Assembly (NCBI GenBank): GCA_041687095.1
Contig: JAWLCQ010000100.1
Span: forward strand, 1-16,613
Direction of reading: 5' to 3'
Source: JAWLCQ01 sp041687095
GTDB lineage: Bacteria; Planctomycetota; Phycisphaerae; SM23-33
DNA length: 16,613 nucleotides
The number at the start of each line of letters is the position of its first letter. The first letter of the stretch is position 1. The notes under the pieces are model-generated. The model saw only the letters and a program-made list of their open reading frames with translations. It was not told the DNA's origin and searched no databases. Below, in pieces: positions 7,363 to 16,610 of this stretch. Made by a program: the position numbers and the translations under genes.

Positions 7363-9425
7363 ACATGATTCTGGCAGCCTTAGCATCGGACGCAATCCTC
7401 TTCGCCTTCGCCCTCGGGGCGGTCATCGTCATCGGCGTCCTGGCGCTGATCGTCAAGTGTTACCGCAAGGTCTCCCAGGGCGAGGCCCTCATCCGCAACG
7501 GGCTGGGGGGGACCAAGGTGAGCTTCTCGGGCATGGTCGTCATCCCCGTCCTGCACAAGGCCGAGTACATGGACATCTCGGTCAAGCGGATCGAGATCGA
7601 CCGCCGCGCCATCCAGGGCCTCATCTGCAAGGACAACCTCCGCGCCGACATCGTCGTCGCCTTCTTCGTGCGGGTGAACAAGACCGTCGACGACGTCATC
7701 AAGGTCGCCCAGTCCCTCGGCTGCGCGCGGGCGAGCGACTCCAAGGCCCTCGTCGAACTCTTCGACGCCAAGTTCTCCGAGGCCCTCAAGACCGTCGGGA
7801 AGCAGTTCGACTTCGCCGAGCTGTACATCAACCGCGTCCGCTTCCGCGAGCAGATCCTCGACATCATCGGGACCGATCTGTCGGGCTACGCCCTCGAGGA
7901 CGCCGCCATCGACTACCTCGAACAGACCGACAAGAAGCTCCTCAATCCCGACAACATCCTCGACGCCGAGGGCATCAAGAAGATCACCGTCCTGACGGCC
8001 GAGCAGTTCGAACTCGCCAACGCCCGCGAGCGTGAGAAGGACAAGACGATCAAGAAGCAGGACGTCGAGGCCGGGGAGGCCATCCTCGAACTGCAGCGCC
8101 AATACGCCGAGGCCGAGGCCAAGCAGAAGCGCGAGATCGCCGAGGTCCAGGCCCGCGAGGAGTCCTCCGCCCACCAGGTGCAGGCCCAGGAGCGTCAAAA
8201 GGCCGAGAAGGCCCGCATCGCCGCCGACGAGGACATCGCCGTCGCCGAGGAGAACCGCCTCCGCCAGATCATCGTCGCCGCCAAGAACAAGGAACGCACC
8301 GAGGCCGTCGAGATCGAACGCGTCGAACGCGAACGCGGCCTGGAGGCGACCGAGCGCGAGCGCCTCGTCTCCCTCGCCCAGCTCGCCAAGGACAAGGCCG
8401 TCGAGTCCGAGCGCAAGGAACTGCAGGACGTCGTCCGCACCCGCGTCGAGGTCGAACGCGGTGTCGCCGTCGAGGAGGAACGCATCAAGGACACCCGCGA
8501 GTTCGCCTCCGCCGACCGCTCCAAGCGCGTCCAGATCACCAAGGCCGAAGAGGAAGCCGAGCAGGCCCTCGTCAAGGACATCAAGCAGGCCGAGGCCGCC
8601 CGCAAGGCCGCCGAGCACTACGCCCAGCAGCAGCTCATCGACGCCCAGGCCCACCTGGAGGCGTCCGAGAAGAACGCCGACGCCAAGAAGGCCCTCGCCG
8701 CCGCCGGGGTCAAGGAATCCGCCGTCGAAGGCATCGCCGAGGCGGAGGTCCTCGAGGCCAAGGCCCGCGCCTTCCGCGCCCAAGGCCAGGTCGAGGCCGA
8801 CATCCTCGCCCTCAAGGCCGACGCCAAGGAGAAGGACGGGACCGCCGAGGCCACCGTCGCCCAACGCAAGTACGCCGCGGAGGCCGAGGGCATCACCGCC
8901 AAGGCCGAAGCGATGAAGCTCTTCAACGACGCGGGCAAGGACCACGAGGAGTTCAAGCTCCGCCTCCAGAAGGACCTCGAAGTCGAACTCGCCGAGATCC
9001 GCATCCGCAAGGACGTCGCCGCCGAACAGGCCAAGCTCGTGGGCGAGGCCCTCAAGAGCGCCAAGATCGACATCGTCGGGGGCGAGAACCGCTTCTTCGA
9101 GCGGCTCGTCAACTCCATCACCACCGGAAAGATGGTCGACCGCGCGGTCCAGAACAGCGAGGTCCTGCAGGACTTCCGCGCGGCGATCGTGGGGGCGGAC
9201 GGGCAGGAGACGATGACCCGCATCCGCGAGATGGTCGGGCGCTTCGGGCTCTCCAGCGAGGACGTCAAGAACCTCACGGTCTCAGCGCTGATGATGAAGC
9301 TCATCGGGCTCGCCCAGGACCAGGAGAAGGGCCTCCTCCGCAACCTCCTCGACGCCGCCCACGCCGCCGGGATCTCCAACCACCCCGTCGCGACGTACCT
9401 CGCCCCGGCGGTGGAGACCAAGTAG
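7359..9425 (+). CDS. Flotillin-family protein (YqiK-like)
   Basis: A 688-residue SPFH/band 7 protein, longer than typical YqiK (about 550). One membrane anchor lies at about 12-33 (FAFALGAVIVIGVLALIV), followed by a basic KCYRKV stop-transfer segment. The SPFH domain runs to about 200. A very long Ala/Glu/Lys coiled coil follows (about 215-570), rich in AEAEAKQKREIAE-type segments, which typically assembles flotillins into large cage-like or ring-like membrane domains. The tail (about 570-688) contains ENRFFERLVNSI and MMKLIGLAQDQEKGLLRNLL, helical pieces usual in this subfamily. It starts inside the YqiJ-like stop codon, so the two are a pair. It most likely shapes inner-membrane microdomains and recruits the PspA proteins or the ATPase encoded around it. 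Partner choice is inferred from gene order. Confidence 0.92.
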   Translation: MNMILAALASDAILFAFALGAVIVIGVLALIVKCYRKVSQGEALIRNGLGGTKVSFSGMVVIPVLHKAEYMDISVKRIEIDRRAIQGLICKDNLRADIVVAFFVRVNKTVDDVIKVAQSLGCARASDSKALVELFDAKFSEALKTVGKQFDFAELYINRVRFREQILDIIGTDLSGYALEDAAIDYLEQTDKKLLNPDNILDAEGIKKITVLTAEQFELANAREREKDKTIKKQDVEAGEAILELQRQYAEAEAKQKREIAEVQAREESSAHQVQAQERQKAEKARIAADEDIAVAEENRLRQIIVAAKNKERTEAVEIERVERERGLEATERERLVSLAQLAKDKAVESERKELQDVVRTRVEVERGVAVEEERIKDTREFASADRSKRVQITKAEEEAEQALVKDIKQAEAARKAAEHYAQQQLIDAQAHLEASEKNADAKKALAAAGVKESAVEGIAEAEVLEAKARAFRAQGQVEADILALKADAKEKDGTAEATVAQRKYAAEAEGITAKAEAMKLFNDAGKDHEEFKLRLQKDLEVELAEIRIRKDVAAEQAKLVGEALKSAKIDIVGGENRFFERLVNSITTGKMVDRAVQNSEVLQDFRAAIVGADGQETMTRIREMVGRFGLSSEDVKNLTVSALMMKLIGLAQDQEKGLLRNLLDAAHAAGISNHPVATYLAPAVETK

Positions 9426-9447
9426 CGGAGCCGTGACGGCGAAGAGG

Positions 9448-9637
9448 AAATCCGAAATCCGAAACACGAAGTCCGAAACAAATTCGAAACGGCAAATTCA
9501 AATGACAGAAACTAAGGAACACCCCAGCGGGCGCCCACAGGCTTGTACAGCGGGGTTCGCTTGCGAGCGTCCGTTTTGAACATTTGAGTTTCGTGCTTTG
9601 AATTTGTTTCGGATTTCGTGCTTCGGATTTCGGATTT
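9448..9637. repeat. Foldback repeat in the flotillin-ATPase gap
   Basis: The arms at 9448-9504 and 9581-9637 are each 57 nt and match as reverse complements at 49 of 57 positions. They are built from AAATCCGAAATCCGAA units and enclose 76 nt. The region is strikingly A/T-rich next to its neighbours. The right arm ends 25 bases before the ATPase start codon, so a transcript through the gap could form a long hairpin close to the ribosome site. Such ATTTCGGATTT repeats occur widely in intergenic DNA of high-GC environmental bacteria. No transposase is present. Confidence 0.8.
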
Positions 9638-9662
9638 GGGAGCTGCAGAACCGAGGATCGGT

Positions 9663-12600
9663 ATGACTGAGCAGAAGGAACAACAGGCGTCCCCGCCTCC
9701 GCAGACACAGCTCGAAGGTGGGACGTACGAGATCATCCGCCGGCGACTGGCGGAGCGGGGGCAGGAGCTGCGCCAGCGGATCGAGCAGCTCAACGACGCC
9801 CGCAAGGACGTCTTCGGGACCATCGAGACCCAGCTCACCGCCAGCGAGTCAATCTCCACCGACAACAACTGCGTCCCGCGGGACATGGTGTCCGTGGGGC
9901 GCAGCTTCCTCTTCGGGTACAACGTCTTCATCGGCCTGCGGGCCCAGACCGTGCTGGAGGATGTCTTCGCCCAGTACGAATGGGCCGATGGCGCCTTCCG
10001 CCGCCAGGAGCTGACGCTCCTGCGCGGGGAGCGGTTCGAGACCGACTTCCGCAACCTCTACAAGTACTACCGCCACACCACCTTCGCGAAGTTCCACGAG
10101 GCGGGCCCGCACCTGTACCTCGTCTTCCGCACGGGCAAGGCCGTCACCGACGTCAAGACCTTCAAGTTCCTCCTCCGCGGGGAGGCCCTGGAGTACGTCG
10201 ACAACCGCAGCGACCACGAGTACGCCTTCCCCCCCCAGCAGGAGTTCGACTGGACGCGGGTGACGCACGACATGCAGCGCAGCGGCCGCTGCCCCCACGT
10301 CTCCATCGCCGACCGCGTCTTCGTCGAGACGATGGGCGGGGACCTGACGATCAAGATCGAGGACAACACCGAGAGCGGGGAGGGCATCTACTCCGAGCCC
10401 GTGGACAACCCCGACCAGACCCTCGACGACGCCGAGATGTACTACGCCCTCGTCGGGAACCTCATCGTCCTCAAGATCCGCCCCTACCAGGAGAAGGCCT
10501 GGCGGCACATCGTGTACAGCGAGAAGGCCCAGCAGGCCGTCCGCATCGACTCCATCGCCGACGCCTGCGTCCTGCTGCCCGACGGGCACGGGCTGATCTT
10601 CCCCCGAGGGTGCTACCTCCAGACGGGCGAGCTGAAGCTCTTCGAGATCGAGATCGAGGACATGGTCTTCGATCGCCGCATCGCCAGCCCCAACGGGGAG
10701 GACTACCTCTACCTCTTCTACAACCGCGACAGCGGCACGTACGTCCTGCTGGGCTACAACGTCATCGCCCAGCGCGTCGCCACCCCCATCGTCTGCAACG
10801 GGTACTCGCTCTTCGACGACGGGACGCTCCTGTACTTCCGCGCGGGCACGCAGCCCCAGAAGCACCACACGCTCCAGGTCTGGCAGACGCCCTTCCGCGG
10901 GCCCGACTTCCGCCAGGAGGTCCGCACCGACTCGCACCTCTACCGCATCGGCAACAAGGACATCGTCCGCTGCATGGCCGAGTGCCACGAACTGCTCGTC
11001 CTCCTGGGCAAGGAGGACACCTACGCCAACCTCTACGTCGACATCGCCCGCACCGCGCAGAACATCCTCGACGGGTACTTCTGGCTCAACAGCCCCGACA
11101 CCTTCCGCCTCGACGAACCCCTCCGCGCCCTGCAGGAGGCCGCCGCCGGGGCCATCGCCGAGTTCGAGAAGGTCACCCGCACCCAGCGCGACACCCGCCA
11201 GCGCATCGCCGCCGCCCGCGACCGCGTCCGCAAGGCCATCGCCTCCATCGACTACTACCACCTCGACGACATCGGCACCTTCGTCCGCCTCCTCGCCGAA
11301 CTCCGCGCCCTCCGCGGCGAGGTCATCGGCCTCAAGGACCTGCGGTACGCGGACCTGCCCCTCGTCGAGGCGCTGGAGGCCGAGGTCGCCCAGCACGCCG
11401 AGACGCTCTCCGCCCGCTGCGTCGAGTTCCTGCTGCAGCCCGAGGCGCTGGCGCCGTACGTCCAGCGGATCGAGGCCCACCAGGCGGCGATCCCCGAACT
11501 CGCCAAGGTCACCGACGCCAAGGCCCTCGCCGAGCAGCTCGCCGCCGCCACCGCGGAGCTGGAGATGCTCATCGAGATCGTCAGCAACCTCAAGATCGAC
11601 GACGCCACGCAGACGACGGCGATCATCGACGCCATCTCGCTCGTCCTCGCCCAGCTCAACAAGGCCAAAAGCGCCCTCAAGAACCGCACCTCCGCCCTCG
11701 CCGCCAGCGAAGGCGCCGCCGAGTACGCCTCCCAGACCCAGCTCATCGACCAGGCCGTCATCAACTACCTCGACGTCTGCGATGCCCCTGACCGCTGCGA
11801 CGAGTACCTCGGGAAGGTCATGGTCCAGCTCGAGACCCTCGAGTCCCGCTTCGCGGACTTCGACGACTTCGTCGTCCAACTCGCCCAGAAGCGCGAGGAG
11901 GTCTACGGGGCCTTCGAGTCCCGCAAGGCCCAGCTCGTCGAGGACCGCAACCGCCGCTGCTCCGCCCTCCTGTCCGCCGCCCAGCGCGTCCTCAAGGGCG
12001 TCCGCAACCGCGCCGCCGCCCTCGCCACCCTCAACGAGATCAACGCCTACTTCGCGTCCGACCTCATGATCGAACGCGTCCGCGAAACCGTCCGCCAACT
12101 CCGCGCCCTGGGCGACACCGTCAAGGCCGACGACATCGACTCGCAGCTCAAGAGCCTCCAGCAGGACTCCGCCCGCCAGCTCAAGGACCGCCAGGCCCTC
12201 TACGAGGACGGGGAGAGCGTCATCCGCTTCGGGCGCCACCGCTTCAGCGTCAACCACCAGAACCTCGAACTCACCACCGTCCTCCGCGACGGGGAGCTGT
12301 ACCTGCACCTCACGGGCACGGGGTTCTTCGAGCGGGTCACCGACCCCGACCTGCTCGCCACCCGCGACACGTGGGGCCTGGAGTGCGTGAGCGAGAGCCC
12401 CGCGGTCTACCGCTCCGAGTACCTCGCCTACCTCCTGCTCCGCGACGCGCAGGAGCGGGGCGAGGCGGCCGTCGAGGAACTCGCGGGGCTCGACGACGAC
12501 GCGCTGCTCCAGCGGGTGCAGGCGTTCATGGCCCCGCGGTACGCGGAGGGGTACGTCAAGGGCGTCCACGACGCCGACGCCGCCCTCCTCCTCCGCGCGC

Positions 12601-15044
12601 TGCTGCACCTGCGGGCGTCGGTGGGGCTCCTCGCCTACGCCCCCCCCGCCCGCGCCCTGGCGAGCGTGTACTGGCGATGGCAGGAGGACGGGGAGGCGAA
12701 GGCCCGGCTCTCCGCGCGTTTGGCGGCGGCGGGGAGGGCCCGCACGCTCTTCGCCGACCGGCGGATCGACGGGCCCTACATCGCCGAACTCCGCGACGCC
12801 CTCGCGGGCTTCGCCGAGCGGACGAGGCTCTTCGACGCCCAGCACGTCGCCCCCGCGGCCGAGTACCTCTACCACGCCCTCGCCGCCAACGGGTCGGGCC
12901 CGTCCGCCCCCGCGCCCTTCGCGCTCAGCGCGGTGGCGGCGGGGATCCGCAAGCGGTTCGAGTCGCACCTGCGGCACAGGAAGCACGATTCGCACTTCAC
13001 CTCGGCGGCCGAGGCGCTGGCGGACGACCTGGTGAACGGGTATCGGCTGCGCCGGGAGTGGGTGGCGTCGTACCTCGGCGCACATGGGAGCGCGGAGGAG
13101 CACGAGTTCGCCGACGAAGTCGCCGCCGCCCTCCTCGACGGGCAGTCCCCCCCCGCCGTCATCGACGTCCCCCTGGCGGTGGACCTGGAGGGCCTGGCGG
13201 GATCGCACCCGCGGATCCAGGACGGCAAGTGCCGGGTGAACTACGGGCACTTCCTCACCCGCCTGCAGCACCACGAGCGGGAGGTGGCCCCGAAGTTCCG
13301 GGCGTACGTGGAGGCGAAGAAGCGCCTGCTGGCGGAGGCCTCGGAGGCGATGCGCCTCGACGAGTACCAGGCGCGGGTGCTGACGACGTTCGTCCGCAAC
13401 AAGCTCATCGACAAGGTCTTCCTGCCGCTGGTGGGCGACAACCTCGCCAAGCAGATCGGGACCGTGGGGCAGGACAAGCGGACGGACCGCCAGGGGTTGC
13501 TGCTGCTGATCAGCCCCCCGGGGTACGGCAAGACGACGCTGATGGCGTACGTCGCCAACCGCCTGGGGCTGATCTTCGTGAAGGTCAACGGGCCCGCCAT
13601 CGGCCACCGCGTGACGAGCCTCGACCCCTCCGAGGCGCCCAACGCCTCCGCCCGGTCCGAGCTGGAGAAGATCAACCTCGCCTTCGAGATGGGCGACAAC
13701 GTGATGATCTACCTGGACGACATCCAGCACTGCCACCCCGAGCTGCTCCAGAAGTTCATCCCCCTCTGCGACGCCACCCGCCGCGTCGAGGGCGTGTACA
13801 AGGGGCGGACGAAGACCTACGACCTGCGCGGCAAGCGCGTGTGCGTGGTGATGGCCGGGAACCCCTTCACCGAGAGCGGGGAACGCTTCCAGGTCCCCGA
13901 CATGCTCACCAACCGCGCCGACACCTACAACATCGGCGACATCGTGGGCGACAACCGAAGCGAGTTCGAACTCAGCGTCATCGAGAACTGCCTCACCAGC
14001 AACCCCATCCTCGCCCCACTGATGAACCGCTCGCAGGAGGATGTCTACGCCCTCATCCGCCTCACCGAGACGGGCGAGCGGGAGGGCATCGAGTTCGAGG
14101 GCGCCTACTCCCCCGACGAACTCAACGAGTACGTCTCCGTCCTCCGCAAGCTCTTCATCGTCCGCGACGTGGTCCTCAAGATGAACGCCCAGTACATCGC
14201 GTCGGCCGGGACCGCCGACGAGTACCGCACCGAACCCCCCTTCCTCCTCCAGGGCTCGTACCGCAACATGAACCGCATCGCCTCGCGGGTCCTGCCCGTG
14301 ATGAACGACGCGGAGCTGTGGACGCTCATCGAGTCCAGCTACGAACAGGACGCCCAGACCCTCACCACCTCCGCCGAAGCGAACCTGCTCCGCTTCCGCG
14401 AACTCGTCGGCCGACAGACCCCCCAGCAGGCCGCCCGCCTCGAGGAGATCCGCAAGACCTTCCGCCGCAACCTGCTGCTGGGCGGGGAGAGCGACGACAA
14501 GTTCGGGACCATGATCCGCCAGCTCAACGCGTTCTCCGCGGGGCTGGACTCCATCCGCGACGTGCTCGCCGGGGGGGTCGGAGCCCTGGCCAAGGCGAAG
14601 ACGCCCGAGGCGCCCGACCCGCTCCGCCAGACCGCCGACGCCGTCCTCGGCCGCATGGATCGCATCGTCACCGAACTCCGCGAGCAGCGCAAGGCCCTGA
14701 TCGAGCACGACTCCGCCCAAAGCGCCGCCGACGCCGCCCACGCCGCCGCCGGACTCACGGGCATCCTCGAGGAGCAGTTCCGCACGATGGAGACGTGGCT
14801 GCGACCCGTCGCCCGGACGGAGGCGGGACGCGCCCAGTACGCCAACGACCTCGTCCGCCGCTTCGAGGACATGATCGACGGGTACTCCCGCCTCGTGGGC
14901 ATCCTCAAGGAGCGGCAGGCGGGGCACGACGCCGACGAGGCCGACGTGGAGATCACGGTGCGGAGCGGGGATGCGGATCCGCAGGAACCGCCCGATGCCG
15001 AAACGGACGTGACCGAGAACGACGCGAGCCACGAGCAGACGTAA
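9663..15044 (+). CDS. Giant AAA+ ATPase ('DNA repair ATPase' family, DUF3686)
   Basis: A 1793-residue AAA+ protein. The N-terminal part (about 30-470) matches the DUF3686 type seen in proteins annotated as DNA repair ATPases, with strand-rich segments such as RSFLFGYNVFIGL and IYSEPVDNPDQTLDDAEMYY. A long helical, coiled-coil middle follows (about 480-900), then a further mostly helical region to about 1230. The AAA+ module lies at about 1240-1545: Walker A SPPGYGKTT (1284-1292, K1290), Walker B MIYLDDIQ (1348-1355) with D1352 and D1353, where the last acidic residue is Asp instead of the more common Glu, sensor 1 VVMAGNP (N1400), and a C-terminal GSYRNMN motif (1531-1537; R1534 a candidate sensor/finger Arg). 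No nuclease or DNA-binding domain is evident. I chose ATG 9663 (GAGG six bases upstream); the GTG at 9618 lies in the foldback repeat. Context with PspA and flotillin suggests membrane remodelling. Confidence 0.87.
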   Translation: MTEQKEQQASPPPQTQLEGGTYEIIRRRLAERGQELRQRIEQLNDARKDVFGTIETQLTASESISTDNNCVPRDMVSVGRSFLFGYNVFIGLRAQTVLEDVFAQYEWADGAFRRQELTLLRGERFETDFRNLYKYYRHTTFAKFHEAGPHLYLVFRTGKAVTDVKTFKFLLRGEALEYVDNRSDHEYAFPPQQEFDWTRVTHDMQRSGRCPHVSIADRVFVETMGGDLTIKIEDNTESGEGIYSEPVDNPDQTLDDAEMYYALVGNLIVLKIRPYQEKAWRHIVYSEKAQQAVRIDSIADACVLLPDGHGLIFPRGCYLQTGELKLFEIEIEDMVFDRRIASPNGEDYLYLFYNRDSGTYVLLGYNVIAQRVATPIVCNGYSLFDDGTLLYFRAGTQPQKHHTLQVWQTPFRGPDFRQEVRTDSHLYRIGNKDIVRCMAECHELLVLLGKEDTYANLYVDIARTAQNILDGYFWLNSPDTFRLDEPLRALQEAAAGAIAEFEKVTRTQRDTRQRIAAARDRVRKAIASIDYYHLDDIGTFVRLLAELRALRGEVIGLKDLRYADLPLVEALEAEVAQHAETLSARCVEFLLQPEALAPYVQRIEAHQAAIPELAKVTDAKALAEQLAAATAELEMLIEIVSNLKIDDATQTTAIIDAISLVLAQLNKAKSALKNRTSALAASEGAAEYASQTQLIDQAVINYLDVCDAPDRCDEYLGKVMVQLETLESRFADFDDFVVQLAQKREEVYGAFESRKAQLVEDRNRRCSALLSAAQRVLKGVRNRAAALATLNEINAYFASDLMIERVRETVRQLRALGDTVKADDIDSQLKSLQQDSARQLKDRQALYEDGESVIRFGRHRFSVNHQNLELTTVLRDGELYLHLTGTGFFERVTDPDLLATRDTWGLECVSESPAVYRSEYLAYLLLRDAQERGEAAVEELAGLDDDALLQRVQAFMAPRYAEGYVKGVHDADAALLLRALLHLRASVGLLAYAPPARALASVYWRWQEDGEAKARLSARLAAAGRARTLFADRRIDGPYIAELRDALAGFAERTRLFDAQHVAPAAEYLYHALAANGSGPSAPAPFALSAVAAGIRKRFESHLRHRKHDSHFTSAAEALADDLVNGYRLRREWVASYLGAHGSAEEHEFADEVAAALLDGQSPPAVIDVPLAVDLEGLAGSHPRIQDGKCRVNYGHFLTRLQHHEREVAPKFRAYVEAKKRLLAEASEAMRLDEYQARVLTTFVRNKLIDKVFLPLVGDNLAKQIGTVGQDKRTDRQGLLLLISPPGYGKTTLMAYVANRLGLIFVKVNGPAIGHRVTSLDPSEAPNASARSELEKINLAFEMGDNVMIYLDDIQHCHPELLQKFIPLCDATRRVEGVYKGRTKTYDLRGKRVCVVMAGNPFTESGERFQVPDMLTNRADTYNIGDIVGDNRSEFELSVIENCLTSNPILAPLMNRSQEDVYALIRLTETGEREGIEFEGAYSPDELNEYVSVLRKLFIVRDVVLKMNAQYIASAGTADEYRTEPPFLLQGSYRNMNRIASRVLPVMNDAELWTLIESSYEQDAQTLTTSAEANLLRFRELVGRQTPQQAARLEEIRKTFRRNLLLGGESDDKFGTMIRQLNAFSAGLDSIRDVLAGGVGALAKAKTPEAPDPLRQTADAVLGRMDRIVTELREQRKALIEHDSAQSAADAAHAAAGLTGILEEQFRTMETWLRPVARTEAGRAQYANDLVRRFEDMIDGYSRLVGILKERQAGHDADEADVEITVRSGDADPQEPPDAETDVTENDASHEQT

Positions 15045-15087
15045 GTGGCACCGTGCCCCGACGCTTGCGTCTCAGGGAAGCAAGTGA

Positions 15088-15239
15088 CGTGGGTGCCACG
15101 GCTGCGCCGTTTGCAGCCGTGCTGGCGTGGGTGCCACGGCTGCGCCGTTTGCAGCCGTGCTGGCGTGGGTGCCACGGCTGCGCCGTTTGCAGCCGTGCTG
15201 GCGTGGGTGCCACGGCTGCGCCGTTTGCAGCCGTGCTGG
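15088..15239. repeat. Four tandem 38-bp hairpin units
   Basis: The unit, starting CGTGGGTGCCACGGCTGCGC and ending CCGTGCTGG, occurs four times without gaps at 15088, 15126, 15164 and 15202. The four copies are identical as far as can be read. Each unit contains a 9-bp stem, CACGGCTGC with GCAGCCGTG, around a 7-nt loop. The array begins 43 bases after the ATPase stop. It has no spacers, so it is not CRISPR. It could protect or terminate the ATPase transcript, or simply be a slippage-amplified dispersed repeat. Confidence 0.85.
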
Positions 15240-15247
15240 CGGGAAGG

Positions 15248-15283
15248 ACACGGCTGCAGACAGCGCAGCCGTGGCACCCGCAG
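15248..15283 (-). repeat. Inverse copy of the 38-bp hairpin unit
   Basis: Read on the minus strand this matches most of the 38-bp unit, including both stem arms (ACGGCTGC and GCAGCCGT). It sits nine bases after the four forward units, so forward and inverse copies can pair into a larger cruciform. Confidence 0.6.
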
Positions 15284-15329
15284 TAGAAGCCGTGGCACCC
15301 GCAGTAGAAGCCTGGGCGCCCGCAGTGGA
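15267..15329. repeat. Three tandem 21-bp units
   Basis: AGCCGTGGCACCCGCAGTAGA occurs at 15267-15287 and 15288-15308, with a diverged third unit at 15309-15329. The unit is part of the inverse hairpin copy plus a few bases. Because 21 is a multiple of three it gives a repeating AVAPAVE peptide in one frame, which I regard as accidental. Confidence 0.7.
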
Positions 15330-15340
15330 AGGCTGGGTGC

Positions 15341-15372
15341 CGTGGTTTGCGGAGCGCAGCGGAGCAACCACG
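15341..15372. repeat. Hairpin with core GGAGCGCAGCGGA
   Basis: CGTGGTT at 15341-15347 pairs with AACCACG at 15366-15372; GC pairs continue inward with one bulge, around the core at 15351-15363. The same 13-nt core reappears at 16590-16602 between different complementary arms. Confidence 0.7.
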
Positions 15373-15423
15373 TCAAACCGACGTGGCAGCCCGAGCCAGG
15401 CGGTACCGTAGTGGCATGCAACG

Positions 15424-15444
15424 CCCCCCGACCGGGTCGGGGGG
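15424..15444. terminator. C/G hairpin before pspA-3 (possible terminator)
   Basis: CCCCCCGAC (15424-15432) pairs perfectly with GTCGGGGGG (15436-15444) around CGG. Like the copy after pspA-1 it is preceded by CAACG and has no following T run. It lies 380 bases after the ATPase stop and 126 before the pspA-3 start. Confidence 0.35.
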
Positions 15445-15570
15445 GTGAGCCTGGAGAAGACGAAGCTTCGCGTTCGCGGACAGCAGCGCGAAGTACCGAT
15501 ACGAACGGCAGATGTCAACCCTGTCCCCGGCCGCACGCTGTTTGCGGTCCGGGGGCATCAGGATCGCAGT

Positions 15571-16248
15571 ATGGGATTCATTGATAGACTCAAGCGAATC
15601 ACCCTCGGACGGGTGGAGGCGTTCCTGGCCGCCCAGGAGACCCCCGAAACCGTCCTGCCCCAACTCGTCGAGGAGCTGGCCGCCAAGGTCCGCCAATCCG
15701 CCGATGCCGAGGCCAAGGCCCTCACCGCCGTCAAGGCCGCCCAGCGCCGCTGCGATGAGGCCCGCGGGCGGTCCCAGCGGATGGGCCAGGGGGCCCACTT
15801 GGCGCTGCAGGCGGGGGACCCCGACCTCGCCCGCCGCGCCCTCGCCGCCCAACTCGACGCCGAACGCGAACTCGACGCCCACCTCCCCCCCCTCGCCGCC
15901 GCCGAGTCCGCCCTGGAGTCGGCGAGGGCGGCGAGGCGGCAGTTGGGCGAGACGCTCGAGCAGGTGAAGGCGCGGCGGGACGAGCTGATCGCCCGCGCCA
16001 AGGCCGCCCGCGCCCGCCAGACCGCCCCCCCCCAGCGTGGATCCATCCTCGACGCCGTCGCCCGCATGGAGGAGAAGGTCGGACACGCCGAGGCCCACGC
16101 CGACGCCCGCGACGAAGTCGCCCGCACACTGGGCCCCGACGTGGTCGAACGCGACCTCGAAGAACTCCGCCGCAACGCCGAAGTCGAACGCCGCCTCCAG
16201 GAACTCAAGGCCCGCCTCGGTGGGCAGGGGCAGGGGGAGCAGGCGTAG
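15571..16248 (+). CDS. PspA/IM30 family protein (PspA-3)
   Basis: A 225-residue PspA/IM30-type protein. It begins MGFIDRLKRITLGRVEAFLA, the amphipathic N-terminal helix, then ETPETVLPQLVEELAAKV, and continues as a long coiled coil (about 30-150) and a shorter helix (about 160-220) ending in RLQELKARLGG. Segments shared with PspA-1 include DAEAKALTAVKAAQR, GDPDLARRALAAQLDAER and SILDAVARMEEKV, so the two are recent or constrained paralogues placed at opposite ends of the block. ATG 15571 was chosen: it has AGGA seven bases upstream and begins at the family start; the frame is open back to GTG 15445 but the extra 42 residues look unrelated. The distance from the ATPase (526 nt) and the hairpins there suggest it may have its own promoter, though none was recognised. 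It probably works in the same membrane scaffold. Confidence 0.86.
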   Translation: MGFIDRLKRITLGRVEAFLAAQETPETVLPQLVEELAAKVRQSADAEAKALTAVKAAQRRCDEARGRSQRMGQGAHLALQAGDPDLARRALAAQLDAERELDAHLPPLAAAESALESARAARRQLGETLEQVKARRDELIARAKAARARQTAPPQRGSILDAVARMEEKVGHAEAHADARDEVARTLGPDVVERDLEELRRNAEVERRLQELKARLGGQGQGEQA

Positions 16249-16269
16249 GGCCTCACCGGCGGATCGCAA

Positions 16270-16289
16270 CGGACGCCAAAGGGCAAGCC
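16270..16289 (+). repeat. Single copy of the 3897 dispersed repeat
   Basis: CGGACGCCAAAGGGCAAGCC matches the arm at 3897-3916 with one difference (G for T). Similarity continues over the next bases (ACTGCTGACC versus ACGGTCAGATCC). No inverted partner is seen here. Confidence 0.7.
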
Positions 16290-16306
16290 ACTGCTGACCC
16301 GTCCCG

Positions 16307-16446
16307 CGCGCCTGCGCCAGCGCGTCTGCGGCGGCGCGTCTGCGGCGGCGCGTCTGCGGCGGCGCGTTTGCGGCGGCGCGTTTGCGGCGGCGCGTCTGCG
16401 GCGGCGCGTTTGCGGCGGCGCATCTGCGGCAAGGCGTCTGCTGCGG
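16307..16446. repeat. 14-bp tandem repeat array, ten units
   Basis: The unit CGCGTCTGCGGCGG is repeated without gaps, with CGCGTTTGCGGCGG as a common variant. Seven central units (16321-16418) differ only at that C/T position; the first unit (16307) and last two (16419, 16433) are diverged, as expected for decaying array ends. The unit length is not a multiple of three, so no frame is conserved and coding is unlikely. Confidence 0.88.
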
Positions 16447-16462
16447 GGGTCTCCCGACCCCC
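16445..16462. repeat. GGGGGTC hairpin
   Basis: GGGGGTC (16445-16451) pairs with GACCCCC (16456-16462) around TCCC. It directly follows the tandem array. A similar CGGGGGTCTCCTGACC stretch about 30 bases downstream is a decayed second copy. Confidence 0.55.
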
Positions 16463-16581
16463 CACCTCCTGCGCCGGGGGTCTCCTGACCTCGTTGTTCT
16501 ACACATCTCGGCCTCGCGGGGCGGCAGGGACCCGATTCCGGGCGTCGGTCCGACAGCCCCGACAGGGGCGCGGGACAGTAG

Positions 16582-16610
16582 CCGGGGGTGGAGCGCAGCG
16601 GAACCCCCGG
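16582..16610. repeat. Hairpin with core GGAGCGCAGCGGA, second copy
   Basis: CCGGGGGT (16582-16589) pairs with ACCCCCGG (16603-16610) around the 13-nt core GGAGCGCAGCGGA (16590-16602). The core is identical to that at 15351-15363 but both arms are different and still complementary to each other. Confidence 0.75.

Larger units (their letters stand above)
15045..15570. other. Repeat-filled gap between the ATPase and pspA-3
   Basis: No gene is supported. The stretch contains four tandem 38-bp hairpin units (15088-15239), one unit in inverse orientation (15248-15283), a 21-bp tandem derived from it (15267-15329), a hairpin with the core GGAGCGCAGCGGA (15341-15372) and a C/G hairpin (15424-15444). 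An open frame over 15127-15411 reads AVAPAVEAV-type heptapeptides but only because the unit is 21 bp long. A frame from 15445 into pspA-3 exists but its first 42 residues do not look like the family. Confidence 0.7.
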